From Francisella sp. SYW-9 (GTDB taxonomy: Bacteria; Pseudomonadota; Gammaproteobacteria; Francisellales; Francisellaceae): a stretch of 64,000 nt of DNA. The notes beneath the pieces are model-generated. The model saw only the letters and a list, made by a program, of their open reading frames with translations. It was not told the DNA's origin and made no database searches. The stretch lies in contig NZ_VXKQ01000016.1 in the NCBI RefSeq assembly GCF_008711465.1, forward strand, positions 1 to 64,000. The letters run 5' to 3'. Below, one piece after another: positions 36,152 to 46,396 of this stretch. The position numbers were made by a program, and so were the translations under genes. Position 1 is the first letter of the stretch, and every line of letters starts with the position of its first letter.

Positions 36152-37927
36152 CTAACTTACACGATAAGCCTCTTCCATTGATGTTAGACCTTCAGCAACT
36201 CTGACAAGAGCAGACTGTCTGACTGTAGCAATGCATTCCTTTTGAGCTTGTTGAGCAATCTCCATTGTATTTTTATCTTCTAGAATCATTTTTGAAATTT
36301 CTTTAGAAACTGGCATTACTTCATATAAGCCAAGTCTTCCTTTATAGCCTTTAAAACATCTAGGACAACCTTTTGGGTTAGGTTTGTATATAGTTGCATT
36401 TTTTACTTTTTCAAATGATGTTTCGAAGCATTTTTTAATAATATCTTCGTTTAAGCCGCTATCTTCGACAAGTAAAGAAAATTCTGTTTCAGTATCTTTT
36501 AATTTACATTTTGGACATAGTTTACGAGTAAGACGTTGAGCGATAATTAATGTAACAGATGTTGCAATGTTGTATCTTGGTAAACCCATATCAACTAGCC
36601 TGTTTAGGGTTTCTGGAGCACTGTTTGTATGTAGTGTTGACATAACTAAGTGACCTGTTTGTGAAGCTTTAATTGCAATTGATCCAGTTTCAATATCCCT
36701 AATCTCACCAACCATTATGATATCTGGATCCTGACGTAGGAATGCTTTTAAGGCTGCTGCGAAAGTTAAACCTTGTTTGTTATTGACATTAACCTGGTTA
36801 ATACCTTTTACAACAAGCTCAACGGGATCCTCTGCGGTAGATATGTTTTTTTCAGGTTTGTTTAAGATATTAATTCCAGTATATAATGTTACTGTTTTAC
36901 CAGAACCTGTTGGTCCTGTTACAAGTACCATGCCTTGTGGTTGTTGGATATATTTTAAATATGTCTGTTTTTGATGCTCAGAGAAACCTAGTTGTTCAAT
37001 TGGTATCTGTGTTGAGCTAGCGTCAATAATACGTAGTACAACTTTTTCACCAAAACTAATAGGACAGGTACTAACACGGAAATCAATTGCTTTTTCACGT
37101 GATAGTGATATTTTAAATTTACCATCTTGAGGAATTCTCTTTTCTGCAATATCTAAACTAGACATAATCTTAAGTCTAGAAACTACTTTAGGTCCAAGGT
37201 TTTTAGTAGTGTTAAATGTTTCAATTAGAATACCATCTATTCTATAACGTATTCTAAAGTTTTTTTCATATGGTTCAAAGTGTATATCTGAGGCTCCTTT
37301 TTGAATAGCATCAACAATTGTATTATTGATAAATCTAATAATAGGAGCTTCCTCATCCTCTCCACTACCAATTATTGAATCACCTTCTCTTTCACCCTCT
37401 TCAACAAAGTCAATATCAAGGTTGGCATCTTCCATTTGAGCATTGAGTTTAGAGTCATCTTCTTTTTGACCTTCATCTTTTAAGAATTGCTCATATTCTT
37501 CAATTTTTTCTTTGATGAGATTAAGCTCTGCTACAATAGCTACAAAAGGACGATCATATTTATTACGAAGTTTTTTAAGTATTTGTTGACCTTCTATAGG
37601 ATTAGCTATAGCAATATAGACAGTATCTTTTTTAGTATATAGTGGCAAACAAATACTTTTTCTACAAAACTCAACATCAAAAAACTTTTGAGGAATAAAC
37701 TTTATGCTAATAGCTGTTAGATCAATATATTGTAGGCGTAACAACGTTGCAGACTGAATCATAAAATCTCTGCTACTAACAAAATCATTCTCGATAATAT
37801 AGTTTAGAAATCCTTCTTTAGCTAAAGAGACATCTAAACTAATTTCATTAAGCTGTTGCCTTGTTATAAGTTTGCGATGTAACAGTAACGATGCTAATTT
37901 CTTATCAATATGAGGATTGTCAACCAT
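36152..37927 (-). CDS. pilB: Type IV pilus assembly ATPase PilB
   Basis: This 591-residue hexameric ATPase drives pilus extension. The N-terminal third is a GspE N-domain. Walker A is GPTGSGKTVTLYTG near 335, the Asp box and Walker B region includes RQDPDIIMVGEIRDIETG near 395, the His box is HLVMSTLHTN near 425, and a tetra-cysteine zinc element follows (CPKC and CPRC). It is the first gene of pilB-pilC. The prepilin peptidase gene pilD is not in the window. Confidence 0.96.
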   Translation of the reverse strand: MVDNPHIDKKLASLLLHRKLITRQQLNEISLDVSLAKEGFLNYIIENDFVSSRDFMIQSATLLRLQYIDLTAISIKFIPQKFFDVEFCRKSICLPLYTKKDTVYIAIANPIEGQQILKKLRNKYDRPFVAIVAELNLIKEKIEEYEQFLKDEGQKEDDSKLNAQMEDANLDIDFVEEGEREGDSIIGSGEDEEAPIIRFINNTIVDAIQKGASDIHFEPYEKNFRIRYRIDGILIETFNTTKNLGPKVVSRLKIMSSLDIAEKRIPQDGKFKISLSREKAIDFRVSTCPISFGEKVVLRIIDASSTQIPIEQLGFSEHQKQTYLKYIQQPQGMVLVTGPTGSGKTVTLYTGINILNKPEKNISTAEDPVELVVKGINQVNVNNKQGLTFAAALKAFLRQDPDIIMVGEIRDIETGSIAIKASQTGHLVMSTLHTNSAPETLNRLVDMGLPRYNIATSVTLIIAQRLTRKLCPKCKLKDTETEFSLLVEDSGLNEDIIKKCFETSFEKVKNATIYKPNPKGCPRCFKGYKGRLGLYEVMPVSKEISKMILEDKNTMEIAQQAQKECIATVRQSALVRVAEGLTSMEEAYRVS

Positions 37928-38076
37928 TAACTACAAAATCAAAATACTATCAATTACTAAAAGTATAGCATGATAAACATTTTTTAAAAAAACAAATGTT
38001 TTGGAGAAAAAATCTTTTATGAAATTATTATCTTTGATGTATAATCGCCATTGCTATTTAAGTTATGTGAAAATTT

Positions 38077-38826
38077 ATGAAAGTTGATAAGTTTATTTCC
38101 CATCGTGGGAATAATATAGATTTTATTGAAAATACAATGGAATCTTTTAAAGATGCTAAAAGCTATGGCTTTAAGTGGTTTGAAACAGATGTTCAACTAA
38201 GTGCGGATGGTGAACTATTTTTATTTCATGATAAAACTCCAGAAAGGCTTTCAAATTGTACAAAAAATGTTACAGAAATGACAATTGTAGAGCTAAAAGG
38301 ATTAGATCTTGTTCATCCTAAAACAGGGAAAAAATCTAAAATTCTTACTCTTAGAGAATATCTTGACTGGGCTAGTCAAAATGATATTTTTACTAATTTA
38401 GAATTTAAAGTTACAAGCTCGTGTAATAAATATAAAATTAAGCTAGTTCTTAAAACCCTAGATCTTTTAAAAGAATACCCTCAACAAAAAGCTAAAATAT
38501 TAATTTCTAGCTTTTCCAACGTCGTTATGAGTACCTTAGAGCAGGATCACGTTTATAAAAAAGGTAGGCTTTTTGAAACCTCTAATTGGGAAAGGGATTT
38601 TGAGTATTTAAACACAGAGCTTTATGAGTTGTTTGTTAAGAATAACTATATTGCATTGATAATAAACTATGAGTGTTTAAATAAAGATAGAGTAGCTTAT
38701 ATTAAGAAAAAGTTTGGAAAGATCTTTGTGTATTCTGTACATACAGATGAGCAAGTTAAAAATCTTTTATCTTGGGGAGTAGATGCAATGTTTATAGATA
38801 AAAAACAACAGTTAAATTTAGTTTAA
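38077..38826 (+). CDS. Glycerophosphodiester phosphodiesterase
   Basis: This 249-residue protein has no signal peptide, so a cytosolic UgpQ-like enzyme is likely, splitting glycerophosphodiesters to glycerol-3-phosphate and an alcohol. The metal and catalytic motifs are ISHRGNNIDFIENTMESF at 8-25, ETDVQLSADGELFLFHDKT near 38-56, and NLEFKV near 105. The TIM-barrel end SVHTDEQVKNLLSWGVDAMF is also typical. Its stop overlaps the convergent CinA-like gene by 4 bp. Confidence 0.9.
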   Translation: MKVDKFISHRGNNIDFIENTMESFKDAKSYGFKWFETDVQLSADGELFLFHDKTPERLSNCTKNVTEMTIVELKGLDLVHPKTGKKSKILTLREYLDWASQNDIFTNLEFKVTSSCNKYKIKLVLKTLDLLKEYPQQKAKILISSFSNVVMSTLEQDHVYKKGRLFETSNWERDFEYLNTELYELFVKNNYIALIINYECLNKDRVAYIKKKFGKIFVYSVHTDEQVKNLLSWGVDAMFIDKKQQLNLV

Positions 38827-39560
38827 ATATAATCTTTTAATATTTCTTCTACCTTGCTCATAATACTGTTGCTATAGGGACACCCTTGTGGATAGAAATA
38901 TTTTAATTCTACAAAAGAGTCGGTGATTCTATATTTAAAAGTTACGAAAGAATACTCCTCTTTTATTATTTGTAACTTATCAGCTAAAAAGCTTTCACCG
39001 ATATTATGAACATTCCATATTTTACGAATAATCTTTTTATTATGTTTAGTGTTATCTAAATTTAGGTTTTCAAGCATTGGTATACATTCTTTAGGAGGCC
39101 CAGGAAATACATAGATATATCTATCATCATCAAACTTTAGTTTAAAACCATTTGCTGTACCATTTTCATTCAAAAGTATCTCTGCTGATTCTGGGAAAGT
39201 TGCTTGTTTTTCTGTTCCTAAAGTGATTTTGCCATATTTTTTAAGCATTCTTTTTTCAAGTTTTTGCCAAGTCTCTTGATGTAGTATAAGATCTTTATTA
39301 AAAAAACTAGCTATAGCTTGGGTTGTTAAGTCATCTTCAGTTGGTCCTAAACCACCTATAGTCATAATATTTTTATGATCTTTTTTTAAGAAGTTTAAGC
39401 TAGATACAATATCTTGCGAGTCATCTTTACAACTAATGTGAAATCCAACATTAAAATCTCTAGCTACAAGATGATGGGCAAATAAGCCTGAGTTAGTGTT
39501 GGTTATATCACCATCTGTTATTTCATCACCAATGGCAATAAAGCCAAAATCATATTTCAT
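38823..39560 (-). CDS. CinA-like molybdopterin-binding domain protein
   Basis: The product has 245 residues. It matches the N-terminal (COG1058/MoCF) half of CinA: IAIGDEITDGDITNTN, a TIGGLGPTEDDLTTQAI motif near 88, and YVFPGPPKECIPML. The C-terminal NMN deamidase domain of full CinA is absent; CinA proteins of about 400 residues have both. In archaea and eukaryotes such stand-alone domains act as a pyrophosphatase on nucleotide derivatives, so a housecleaning role is possible. Start at the ATG at 39560. Confidence 0.85.
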   Translation of the reverse strand: MKYDFGFIAIGDEITDGDITNTNSGLFAHHLVARDFNVGFHISCKDDSQDIVSSLNFLKKDHKNIMTIGGLGPTEDDLTTQAIASFFNKDLILHQETWQKLEKRMLKKYGKITLGTEKQATFPESAEILLNENGTANGFKLKFDDDRYIYVFPGPPKECIPMLENLNLDNTKHNKKIIRKIWNVHNIGESFLADKLQIIKEEYSFVTFKYRITDSFVELKYFYPQGCPYSNSIMSKVEEILKDYI

Positions 39561-39677
39561 TTAAGTTACCCTTAATATTTAAAGTTTTATAAAAAACTAA
39601 CTATTTTTGGAAAAAAAATTTATGTATTATGGATTATATAGTATTGATGTGAAATATTGAACTCTAAGGAGACCTGA

Positions 39678-42503
39678 ATGAAAATACTGGCTACTAATGT
39701 GTATGTTGGCCCTAATATTTATGCAAATTTCCCTGTTATAAGACATGAAATAGATCTTGGTGTTTTAGAAGAATGGCCTTCAGCTAAGATAGGTGAAGAT
39801 TTTATCAATGGTCTTGTAGAAAGCTTACCTGGGATCCAAGAGCATGGATGTTCTTATAGAGAGCACGGTGGTTTTGTTCGTAGACTTAGAGAAGATGAAG
39901 GCACTTGGATGGGACATGTCTGGGAGCATGTTATTCTAGAACTTCAAAGTGTAGCTGGTAGTGATGTAACTTTTGGTCGTACTCGATCTACGGGAGAAAT
40001 AGGTCAGTATAATATGGTTTATGAGTATAAGCAAAGAGATGTAGGTCTAAGAGCTATGGAGTTAGCTAGGGATTTATTGCTTTCTTTACTACCTGAGCAC
40101 CTTAAGAAAGAAGTTGGCTATAGCGATGATAAGTTTGACTTTGAATATGAAAAAATTAGATTTATAAAGTTTGCTCAAAGTAAAGAGTTTGGTCCAAGTA
40201 CAGGCTCTTTAGTAGAAGCAGCTAAAAAAAGAGATATTCCATATATTCGTTTAAATGATCACTCTCTTGTTCAGTTTGGATATGGGAAATACCAGCAAAG
40301 AATTAGAGCTACAATTACTGGTAAGACAACTAGTATTGCGGTTGATTTATCATGCGATAAAGAGCAAACAAATACTATTTTAAGTGGTTTAGGTCTTCCT
40401 ATGCCAAAACAAAGAATGGTTAAGACAGAAGAGGGTGCCTTACGTGCAGCCAAAATTTTAGGTTTTCCATTAGTTGTTAAGCCATTAGATGGTAACCATG
40501 GTAGAGGTATATCTATAAACCTAAAAACTATGGAAGAAATAAAAGAAGCTTTTGTCGAAGCTAGTAAAGTTTCTCGATATGTTTTACTTGAACAGTTTGC
40601 AACTGGTTTTGACCATAGAATGTTAGTCGTTGATGGTAAGTTAATAGCCGTTGCTAAAAGAGTTCCAGGCCATGTTGTAGGAGATGGTAAACATACTATA
40701 GCAGAGCTTGTAGATATTGTTAATGAAGATCCTCGCAGGGGTGTTGGACATGAGAAAGTTCTAACAAAGCTTGAACTTGATTATCAAGCTAAAACATTGT
40801 TAAATGCTGCCGGCTATGATGAAAATACAATTTTAGAAGATGGACAAACTTTTTACTTAAGATCTACGGCAAATTTATCTACAGGTGGTACAGCTATAGA
40901 TGTAACAGATATTGTACATCCAGATAATAAAGATATGGCAGAAAGAGCTATTAAAGCTTTAGGTCTTGATGTTGGAGGTGTAGATTTTCTTATTGACGAT
41001 ATATCACAATCATATCATGATATTGGTGGTGCTATATGTGAATGTAATGCAGCTCCTGGCTTTAGAATGCATGTAGCTCCTAGTGAAGGTAAGCCTAGAG
41101 ATGTGGCTGGCGCTGTTATTGATATGCTTATTCCCCAAGAGTTTGGTAATGCAAGAATTCCAATTGCTGCAATTACTGGAACAAATGGTAAAACTACAAC
41201 TTCACGTATGGTTGCTCATATGTGGAAAAATGCTGGTAAAGTTGTTGGTCTGACAACTACTGATGGTGTTTATATAAATGGTAAGCTTACTGTATCTGGC
41301 GATACTACAGGTCCAGCATCAGCTCAAATGGTTTTAAAAGATCCTTCCGTTGAGATGGCTATTTTAGAGACTGCTAGAGGCGGCTTGCTTAGAAGCGGTA
41401 TGGGCTATGATTACTGTAATGTAGGTGCTTGTTTAAATATCTCATCTGATCATTTAGGTCTTAAAGGTGTAAATACTTTAGATGATTTGGCTAAGGTTAA
41501 AAGTATTGTTCCTCAGGCAGCAAAAGATGTCGCAGTTTTAAATGCTGATGATCCTAATGTATTAAAGATGTCAGCAAAGGTTACAGCTAAGCATATTTTC
41601 TATGTAACTATGAACCCAGAGCATGCTTTAGTTAAGCAACATATTAGAGCTGGTGGTAAAGCTTGTATTATTGAAAAGGGTGTCAATGGTGATATGATTA
41701 CAATATTTGATAATCATGTTCATATTCCTGTGTTGTGGACTCACTTGATCCCAGCAACAATGGAAGGCAAGGCGATTCATAATGTTCAAAATGCTATGTT
41801 TGCTATAGCTATCTCATATAGTATGGGTATGAGTCTAGATGATGTCAGAGATGGTTTAAGAACATTTGTTACATCATTTTACCAAGCGCCAGGACGTATG
41901 AACTGGTTTGAGGAGCATTCATTTAAAGTATTAATGGATTATGGACATAATCCTGCTGCAATAAAGCTAGTTAGCCAAATGGTTGATAATATGGAGTTTG
42001 CTGGTAAGAAAATATGTGTTTTAGCTTCTCCAGGTGATAGAAGAGATGAAGATATTATTGAAATAGCGGCTACTGCAGCTCCTTATTATGATTATTTCAT
42101 CTGTAAGAGAGATGATACTTTAAGAGGAAGAGCTCCTGATGAGGTACCAAGACTTCTTAAAGAGTCTTTAATCAACTCTGGAGTTTCTGCAAATAATATT
42201 GAGACTATTGAATCTGAAAAAGAAGCTGTAGATGCAGCTTTAGCTATGGCTGAAGAAGGAGATTTAGTAGTTATCTTTGCAGATAAACTAAAAAGAACTT
42301 GGAAGCAAATTATTTACTTTAATAAAAACCAAGATGAAACTGATAAAGATGAAGACAAATCTGAAAAGAAAGAAATGTTTTCAGCATCTATAATAGCTCA
42401 GGATGCTAGTCTATCAGAAGAGATATCAGAAGTGATTAAAGCTGGTATTATCGCTGATGAGAGTGGTATAAGAGTTGTTTATGAGGAAGAGGATAACGAC
42501 TAG
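39678..42503 (+). CDS. cphA: Cyanophycin synthetase-like ligase (CphA)
   Basis: This 941-residue cytosolic enzyme has three parts: an N-terminal domain of about 160 residues (GVLEEWPSAKIGEDFINGL), an ATP-grasp domain at about 190-470 (GFPLVVKPLDGNHGRGISIN, ICECNAAPGFRMHV), and a Mur-ligase domain from about 490 (AITGTNGKTTTSRMVAHMW, LETARGGLLRSGMGY, CLNISSDHLG, MDYGHNPAA). These are the parts that add Asp and Arg in cyanophycin synthesis. An acidic C-terminal tail of about 60 residues (KDEDKSEKKE...VYEEEDND) goes beyond the usual end. The second ligase gene starts 12 bp downstream. No cyanophycinase gene is seen nearby, so polymer storage is not proved. Confidence 0.9.
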   Translation: MKILATNVYVGPNIYANFPVIRHEIDLGVLEEWPSAKIGEDFINGLVESLPGIQEHGCSYREHGGFVRRLREDEGTWMGHVWEHVILELQSVAGSDVTFGRTRSTGEIGQYNMVYEYKQRDVGLRAMELARDLLLSLLPEHLKKEVGYSDDKFDFEYEKIRFIKFAQSKEFGPSTGSLVEAAKKRDIPYIRLNDHSLVQFGYGKYQQRIRATITGKTTSIAVDLSCDKEQTNTILSGLGLPMPKQRMVKTEEGALRAAKILGFPLVVKPLDGNHGRGISINLKTMEEIKEAFVEASKVSRYVLLEQFATGFDHRMLVVDGKLIAVAKRVPGHVVGDGKHTIAELVDIVNEDPRRGVGHEKVLTKLELDYQAKTLLNAAGYDENTILEDGQTFYLRSTANLSTGGTAIDVTDIVHPDNKDMAERAIKALGLDVGGVDFLIDDISQSYHDIGGAICECNAAPGFRMHVAPSEGKPRDVAGAVIDMLIPQEFGNARIPIAAITGTNGKTTTSRMVAHMWKNAGKVVGLTTTDGVYINGKLTVSGDTTGPASAQMVLKDPSVEMAILETARGGLLRSGMGYDYCNVGACLNISSDHLGLKGVNTLDDLAKVKSIVPQAAKDVAVLNADDPNVLKMSAKVTAKHIFYVTMNPEHALVKQHIRAGGKACIIEKGVNGDMITIFDNHVHIPVLWTHLIPATMEGKAIHNVQNAMFAIAISYSMGMSLDDVRDGLRTFVTSFYQAPGRMNWFEEHSFKVLMDYGHNPAAIKLVSQMVDNMEFAGKKICVLASPGDRRDEDIIEIAATAAPYYDYFICKRDDTLRGRAPDEVPRLLKESLINSGVSANNIETIESEKEAVDAALAMAEEGDLVVIFADKLKRTWKQIIYFNKNQDETDKDEDKSEKKEMFSASIIAQDASLSEEISEVIKAGIIADESGIRVVYEEEDND

Positions 42504-42515
42504 TTTAGGTCTGAA

Positions 42516-44210
42516 ATGGAGAAGTATAATATGATTCCTGAAGGTTATTCACGTAGGCTTGTAGGACCTAATCTATTTTTTAAAGAAACGGGAACTGTTT
42601 TGGACGTTCCTTTAGTTGAGAATAGAGAAGAGCTAACAAAGTTATTCTATCAAGAAGCAGAAAAGATTTTACCAGCTTTAGGATGGGAGCAAATTAAGAT
42701 CACACATAAGTTTTTTAATAATGGTGTTAGATTTGCTTTTATTGCTCCTGTTGATATAACAATGCCAGCGTGCGATGTTATAGATTTTGCTTGGCTGTCT
42801 GCTCGAGAAGGCTTTGAAACTGGTAAGTTTAAATCTATTGAAGAGGCTGAAAAAGAGCTTATTCCAGTAATTGATGAGGATAAGAACCTGACATATCGTA
42901 AGTTATATGAGCTTGCCAAATCAAAAGGTTTTAATGCCTTTAGAGATAAAGGTAAAGCCTTTATAGGTTCTGGTACTGGTTGTTATGAATTTGATTTAGC
43001 TAAAGATTCAATTGATGATATTAGATGGCAAGATATATATGATATACCAGCTGTGATAGTTACAGGTACAAACGGCAAAACTACCACAGTAAGACTTACT
43101 GACTATATTTGCAGAATAGCAGGTAAAGTTACAGGCTATACTTCTACTGACTGGGTTAAGGTAAATGATGAGCTAATTGATGAGGGTGATTACTCTGGTC
43201 CAACTGGACATCAATTTGTCTTAACAAATAAGAAAGTAGAAGTAGCTTTATTAGAATCTGCTAGAGGAGGACTACTTAAAAGAGGCTTGATCGAGACTTT
43301 TGTAAATGCAGCTGCTGTAACAAATGTATCTGCCGATCATCTAGGTGAGGATGGTATTGAAACAGTTGCAGAGCTTGCTGAGGCTAAATCTATAGTTTTT
43401 CGTACTATGGGTGAAGGTTCTCATGCAATTATCAATCTTGATAATTCGTATATGAAAGAAAGATTTGATACTCTTGATTGTGCCAAGATAGTAGTTACTC
43501 AAAACCCTCAAGATTATGATATGGAATATTATTTAGCAAAAGCTGACTATGCTTGTATTGTTGAGAATGGTAATTTTGTTTGGGTTGATGGAGGTTCAAA
43601 AACAACCATTATATCTGTAGCAGATGCTCCTTTGACAGTTAGAGGGTTTGCTAAGCATAATATAGAAAATGCAATGATTGCTATTTGTTTATCATTTAAG
43701 TTAGGTATTGATTTAGATATAGTTGCTAAGGCTCTTAAAAGTTATACCAATGATACTAAAGTAAATAGAGGCCGAGCAAATATCTTTGAGTGGGATAGTA
43801 AAGTTGCTGTAGTTGATTATGCTCATAATGAAGCAGGTATGGATGCCTTGTTGAATATGATGAAAGCATACGATAAGGGTGGTAAAACTTATCTCATGAT
43901 AGGTACTACTGGAGATCGGAAATACTTAATACCAAGTATTAATGATGTGATTCTAAAGCATAATGTTGATTTTATTGTTTTAAAAGAAACAGAGATGTAT
44001 CTACGTGGCGCTGAACCAATGGAGTTACCTTTATTAATCCGCAAAGATCTAGATGACAAAGGCTTTGATATATCTAATACATATGTTTCTCATGGGGAGC
44101 TTGAAGGGGTTAAATATATAATCGATAAGCTTGAAGATAATGATATGGCTATCTTATGTTGCCAAGCAGAAGTTCCTGATGTTATTGAGTATCTAGAAAA
44201 ATTTTCTTAA
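42516..44210 (+). CDS. Second Mur-ligase-like protein paired with CphA
   Basis: The product has 564 residues. Residues 1-185 form an unfamiliar N-terminal domain, with SRRLVGPNLFFKETGTVLDV. From about 185 it is a Mur ligase of the CphA C-terminal type (VIVTGTNGKTTTVRLTDYIC, LLESARGGLLKRGLIETF, VTNVSADHLGEDG, VVDYAHNEAGMDALL). There is no ATP-grasp domain. It is therefore half of a cyanophycin synthetase fused to a new N-terminus, 12 bp after cphA, and probably forms part of the same enzyme system. The start could be ATG 42516 or ATG 42531; GGAGAAG lies in front of the second, so the N-terminus is uncertain by five residues. Confidence 0.8.
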   Translation: MEKYNMIPEGYSRRLVGPNLFFKETGTVLDVPLVENREELTKLFYQEAEKILPALGWEQIKITHKFFNNGVRFAFIAPVDITMPACDVIDFAWLSAREGFETGKFKSIEEAEKELIPVIDEDKNLTYRKLYELAKSKGFNAFRDKGKAFIGSGTGCYEFDLAKDSIDDIRWQDIYDIPAVIVTGTNGKTTTVRLTDYICRIAGKVTGYTSTDWVKVNDELIDEGDYSGPTGHQFVLTNKKVEVALLESARGGLLKRGLIETFVNAAAVTNVSADHLGEDGIETVAELAEAKSIVFRTMGEGSHAIINLDNSYMKERFDTLDCAKIVVTQNPQDYDMEYYLAKADYACIVENGNFVWVDGGSKTTIISVADAPLTVRGFAKHNIENAMIAICLSFKLGIDLDIVAKALKSYTNDTKVNRGRANIFEWDSKVAVVDYAHNEAGMDALLNMMKAYDKGGKTYLMIGTTGDRKYLIPSINDVILKHNVDFIVLKETEMYLRGAEPMELPLLIRKDLDDKGFDISNTYVSHGELEGVKYIIDKLEDNDMAILCCQAEVPDVIEYLEKFS

Positions 44211-44378
44211 ACATAAGGCAAGATTCTACAGTCATTCTGAACTTGATTCAAATTTTGAAAAATTTAAAATATTAATGGATAAGTTTATTTCTAAATTGGG
44301 ATAATTAAGAAGAAGACTTAATAGTGATGTATAGATACAAAATAAAAATTACTTAGATTTTTACTTATGTAATTGTTA

Positions 44379-45074
44379 CTATTCATCTATAAGATATTTA
44401 GCATTTACTACAACTCGAATAGTTTTTTGGCTATCAGAGTTTCCATAGCTATTATCTCTATTTTTGATTGTAAATAAGCCTTGTGTTGCATCTTTTAAAG
44501 AGCCTAGCTTTACATTAGAATTAGTAGCAAAATTTTCAGCTGCAATTTTAGCATTTTTTATAGCGTCTGTGAGCATGTCAGGCTTTATAGTATTTAAAAT
44601 AGTATAGTTATAAGCAACATTACTATCAGTAATTATTACACCTTTTGAGATCATAGATAATGTCTTTTGTGATAATTTTTTAACACTATCAATCTTATTT
44701 GTAACTATAGTTATTGTTCCATAAGCATTAAATTGATAGTGATTTGTTTTCTCATTTTGGTTTTTACTTGTGTTGATTGCTCCGTATGTTATTGCAGTAG
44801 TTGATATACCGTTACTTGTTACAAAATCTTTAATTATATCTTGTGACTTTTGAAGCTCAGTATAAAGATTTTTTATCGAAGATGAGTTAACACTATAATT
44901 AATAGTCCAAACGGCGTTGTTAGCAGTAACATTTTTCTCAGATAATCCCTTAACCGAAATAAATTTGCTATAGTCATGAAAATGTCTAATACTTGAAGCA
45001 ACAAAATATCCTGATAAAGATATACCTATTCCAAGTATTAAAGAAACTATAATTTTTGTAAGAGCTTTGTTCAT
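44379..45074 (-). CDS. SIMPL-domain (DUF541) protein
   Basis: The product has 231 residues. An N-terminal membrane anchor or uncleaved signal (IIVSLILGIGISLSGYFVAS) is followed by the SIMPL domain: FISVKGLSEKNVTANNAVWT, the central AYGTITIVTNKIDSVKKLSQ, and DAIKNAKIAAENFATNSN near the end. It would face the periplasm. Relatives are linked to oxidative stress or outer-membrane functions, but the activity is not known. It follows ispF by 15 bp and is likely in the same transcript. Confidence 0.85.
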   Translation of the reverse strand: MNKALTKIIVSLILGIGISLSGYFVASSIRHFHDYSKFISVKGLSEKNVTANNAVWTINYSVNSSSIKNLYTELQKSQDIIKDFVTSNGISTTAITYGAINTSKNQNEKTNHYQFNAYGTITIVTNKIDSVKKLSQKTLSMISKGVIITDSNVAYNYTILNTIKPDMLTDAIKNAKIAAENFATNSNVKLGSLKDATQGLFTIKNRDNSYGNSDSQKTIRVVVNAKYLIDE

Positions 45075-45089
45075 AGGAATATCTTCCTT

Positions 45090-45572
45090 TTATTTATTTT
45101 TATAAATCAAACAAACTGCATGAGTAGCTATACCTTCTTTTCTACCAACAAAGCCTAATTTTTCAGTGGTAGTAGCTTTGATATTTATTTGATTGATTTC
45201 TATATCTAACATATTAGCGAGACAAGATTTCATATTTTCGATATGAGGTAGCATCTTTGGAGCTTGAGCAACTATAGTGCAGTCAATATTGCCAATATGG
45301 TAGCTTTTTTCATCTAGCATTTTTTTTATTCCAGCTAGGAAGAATTTGCTATCGGTGTTTTTATATTGACTATCAGTATCAGGAAAGTGCCTACCAATAT
45401 CTCCAAGTCCTAAAGCACCAAGTATAGCATCACATAATGCATGAATAAGTACATCACCATCAGAATGAGCTTCTAAGCCAAGATGATAGGGTATTTCTAT
45501 ACCACCAATAATGATATTTTGCTTTTGATCTGTGAATTTATGGACATCATAACCATGACCTATTCTAAACAT
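45090..45572 (-). CDS. ispF: 2-C-methyl-D-erythritol 2,4-cyclodiphosphate synthase
   Basis: This 160-residue enzyme makes the cyclodiphosphate of the MEP isoprenoid pathway. Zinc ligands lie in GYDVHKF at 6-12 (D and H) and H42 in [20 protein letters not shown], which is cut across several motifs; [16 protein letters not shown] follows. [17 protein letters not shown] near 133 is the family C-terminal motif. The trimeric enzyme length is normal. It is 4 bp after the rhodanese gene. Confidence 0.96.
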   Translation of the reverse strand: MFRIGHGYDVHKFTDQKQNIIIGGIEIPYHLGLEAHSDGDVLIHALCDAILGALGLGDIGRHFPDTDSQYKNTDSKFFLAGIKKMLDEKSYHIGNIDCTIVAQAPKMLPHIENMKSCLANMLDIEINQINIKATTTEKLGFVGRKEGIATHAVCLIYKNK

Positions 45573-45576
45573 AGTT

Positions 45577-46326
45577 TTAACCTTGTGTAATAGGGTAGTT
45601 ATTATTTAACCAGCCTTGCATGCCACCTGCAACGGAAATAACATCTGTATAGCCCATTTGTTGTAGGCTAAGAGCTGCTAAAGCTGAACGAAAACCACCA
45701 CCACAATATAGGTACATTTTTTGATCTTTGTTTGGTACTAGGTTTTCAATTTTTACTTCAATCTGTCCTTTGCTTAGGTGTGTTGCTCCTTGAATATGAA
45801 ATCTATTAAACTCAGAGTCTTCTCTAACATCAAGAATTATACCATCAAGCTTATCTGAGTCTATTTTGTTAAATAAATCACTAGCTGAACATTCTTTGAT
45901 TTGAGATTTCGCATTATTTACAAGTTTTAAAAACTCTACAGGTCTAGCATTATTTGGTGAGTTAGTTGGATAACCCTTTACATTCCATGCTCTCCAGCCA
46001 CCATCAACTGATACCACATTTTCGTATCCCATTTCTTTTAATGTCTCAGCAACTAAAGCAGATCTAAAACCACCACCACAATAAAAATACATTTTTTGAT
46101 TTTTATTCGGAATTGCTGATTCAATGGCACTTTCAATAATTCCTTTACTTATATGGATTGCATTTGGTATATAACCATTAGCAAATTCAGATTCTTCGCG
46201 AGTGTCTATCAAAATACCATCGAGAGAGTTATTTTGATTCATTTCATAAATATCATCAACAGTACATTCTTGTATCTTTGCTTTTGCTTCATTTACTTTT
46301 TTTAGGAATCCTTGAGAGTGTTGCAT
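45577..46326 (-). CDS. Tandem rhodanese-domain protein
   Basis: The product has 249 residues made of two similar rhodanese domains (about 20-125 and 145-245). Each keeps the active-site cysteine loop CGGGFRS, at C83 and C208, so both halves could carry persulfide. Most two-domain thiosulfate sulfurtransferases have lost the first cysteine; keeping both is less common. The repeat pairs [20 protein letters not shown] with [20 protein letters not shown]. It has no signal peptide, so it acts in the cytosol. It is 4 bp before ispF. Confidence 0.88.
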   Translation of the reverse strand: MQHSQGFLKKVNEAKAKIQECTVDDIYEMNQNNSLDGILIDTREESEFANGYIPNAIHISKGIIESAIESAIPNKNQKMYFYCGGGFRSALVAETLKEMGYENVVSVDGGWRAWNVKGYPTNSPNNARPVEFLKLVNNAKSQIKECSASDLFNKIDSDKLDGIILDVREDSEFNRFHIQGATHLSKGQIEVKIENLVPNKDQKMYLYCGGGFRSALAALSLQQMGYTDVISVAGGMQGWLNNNYPITQG

Positions 46327-46396
46327 CCTTATTACCTTAACTTTTATGTTTATCTAAACTGATATTTTATATTTTTCTTTAACTAAAAAGAATATC

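Noticed and set aside
44211-44378. A TTCAAATTTTGAA palindrome after the ligase genes
   Set aside because: It is A+T-only apart from two bases and lies in a region rich in similar sequence; chance is likely.
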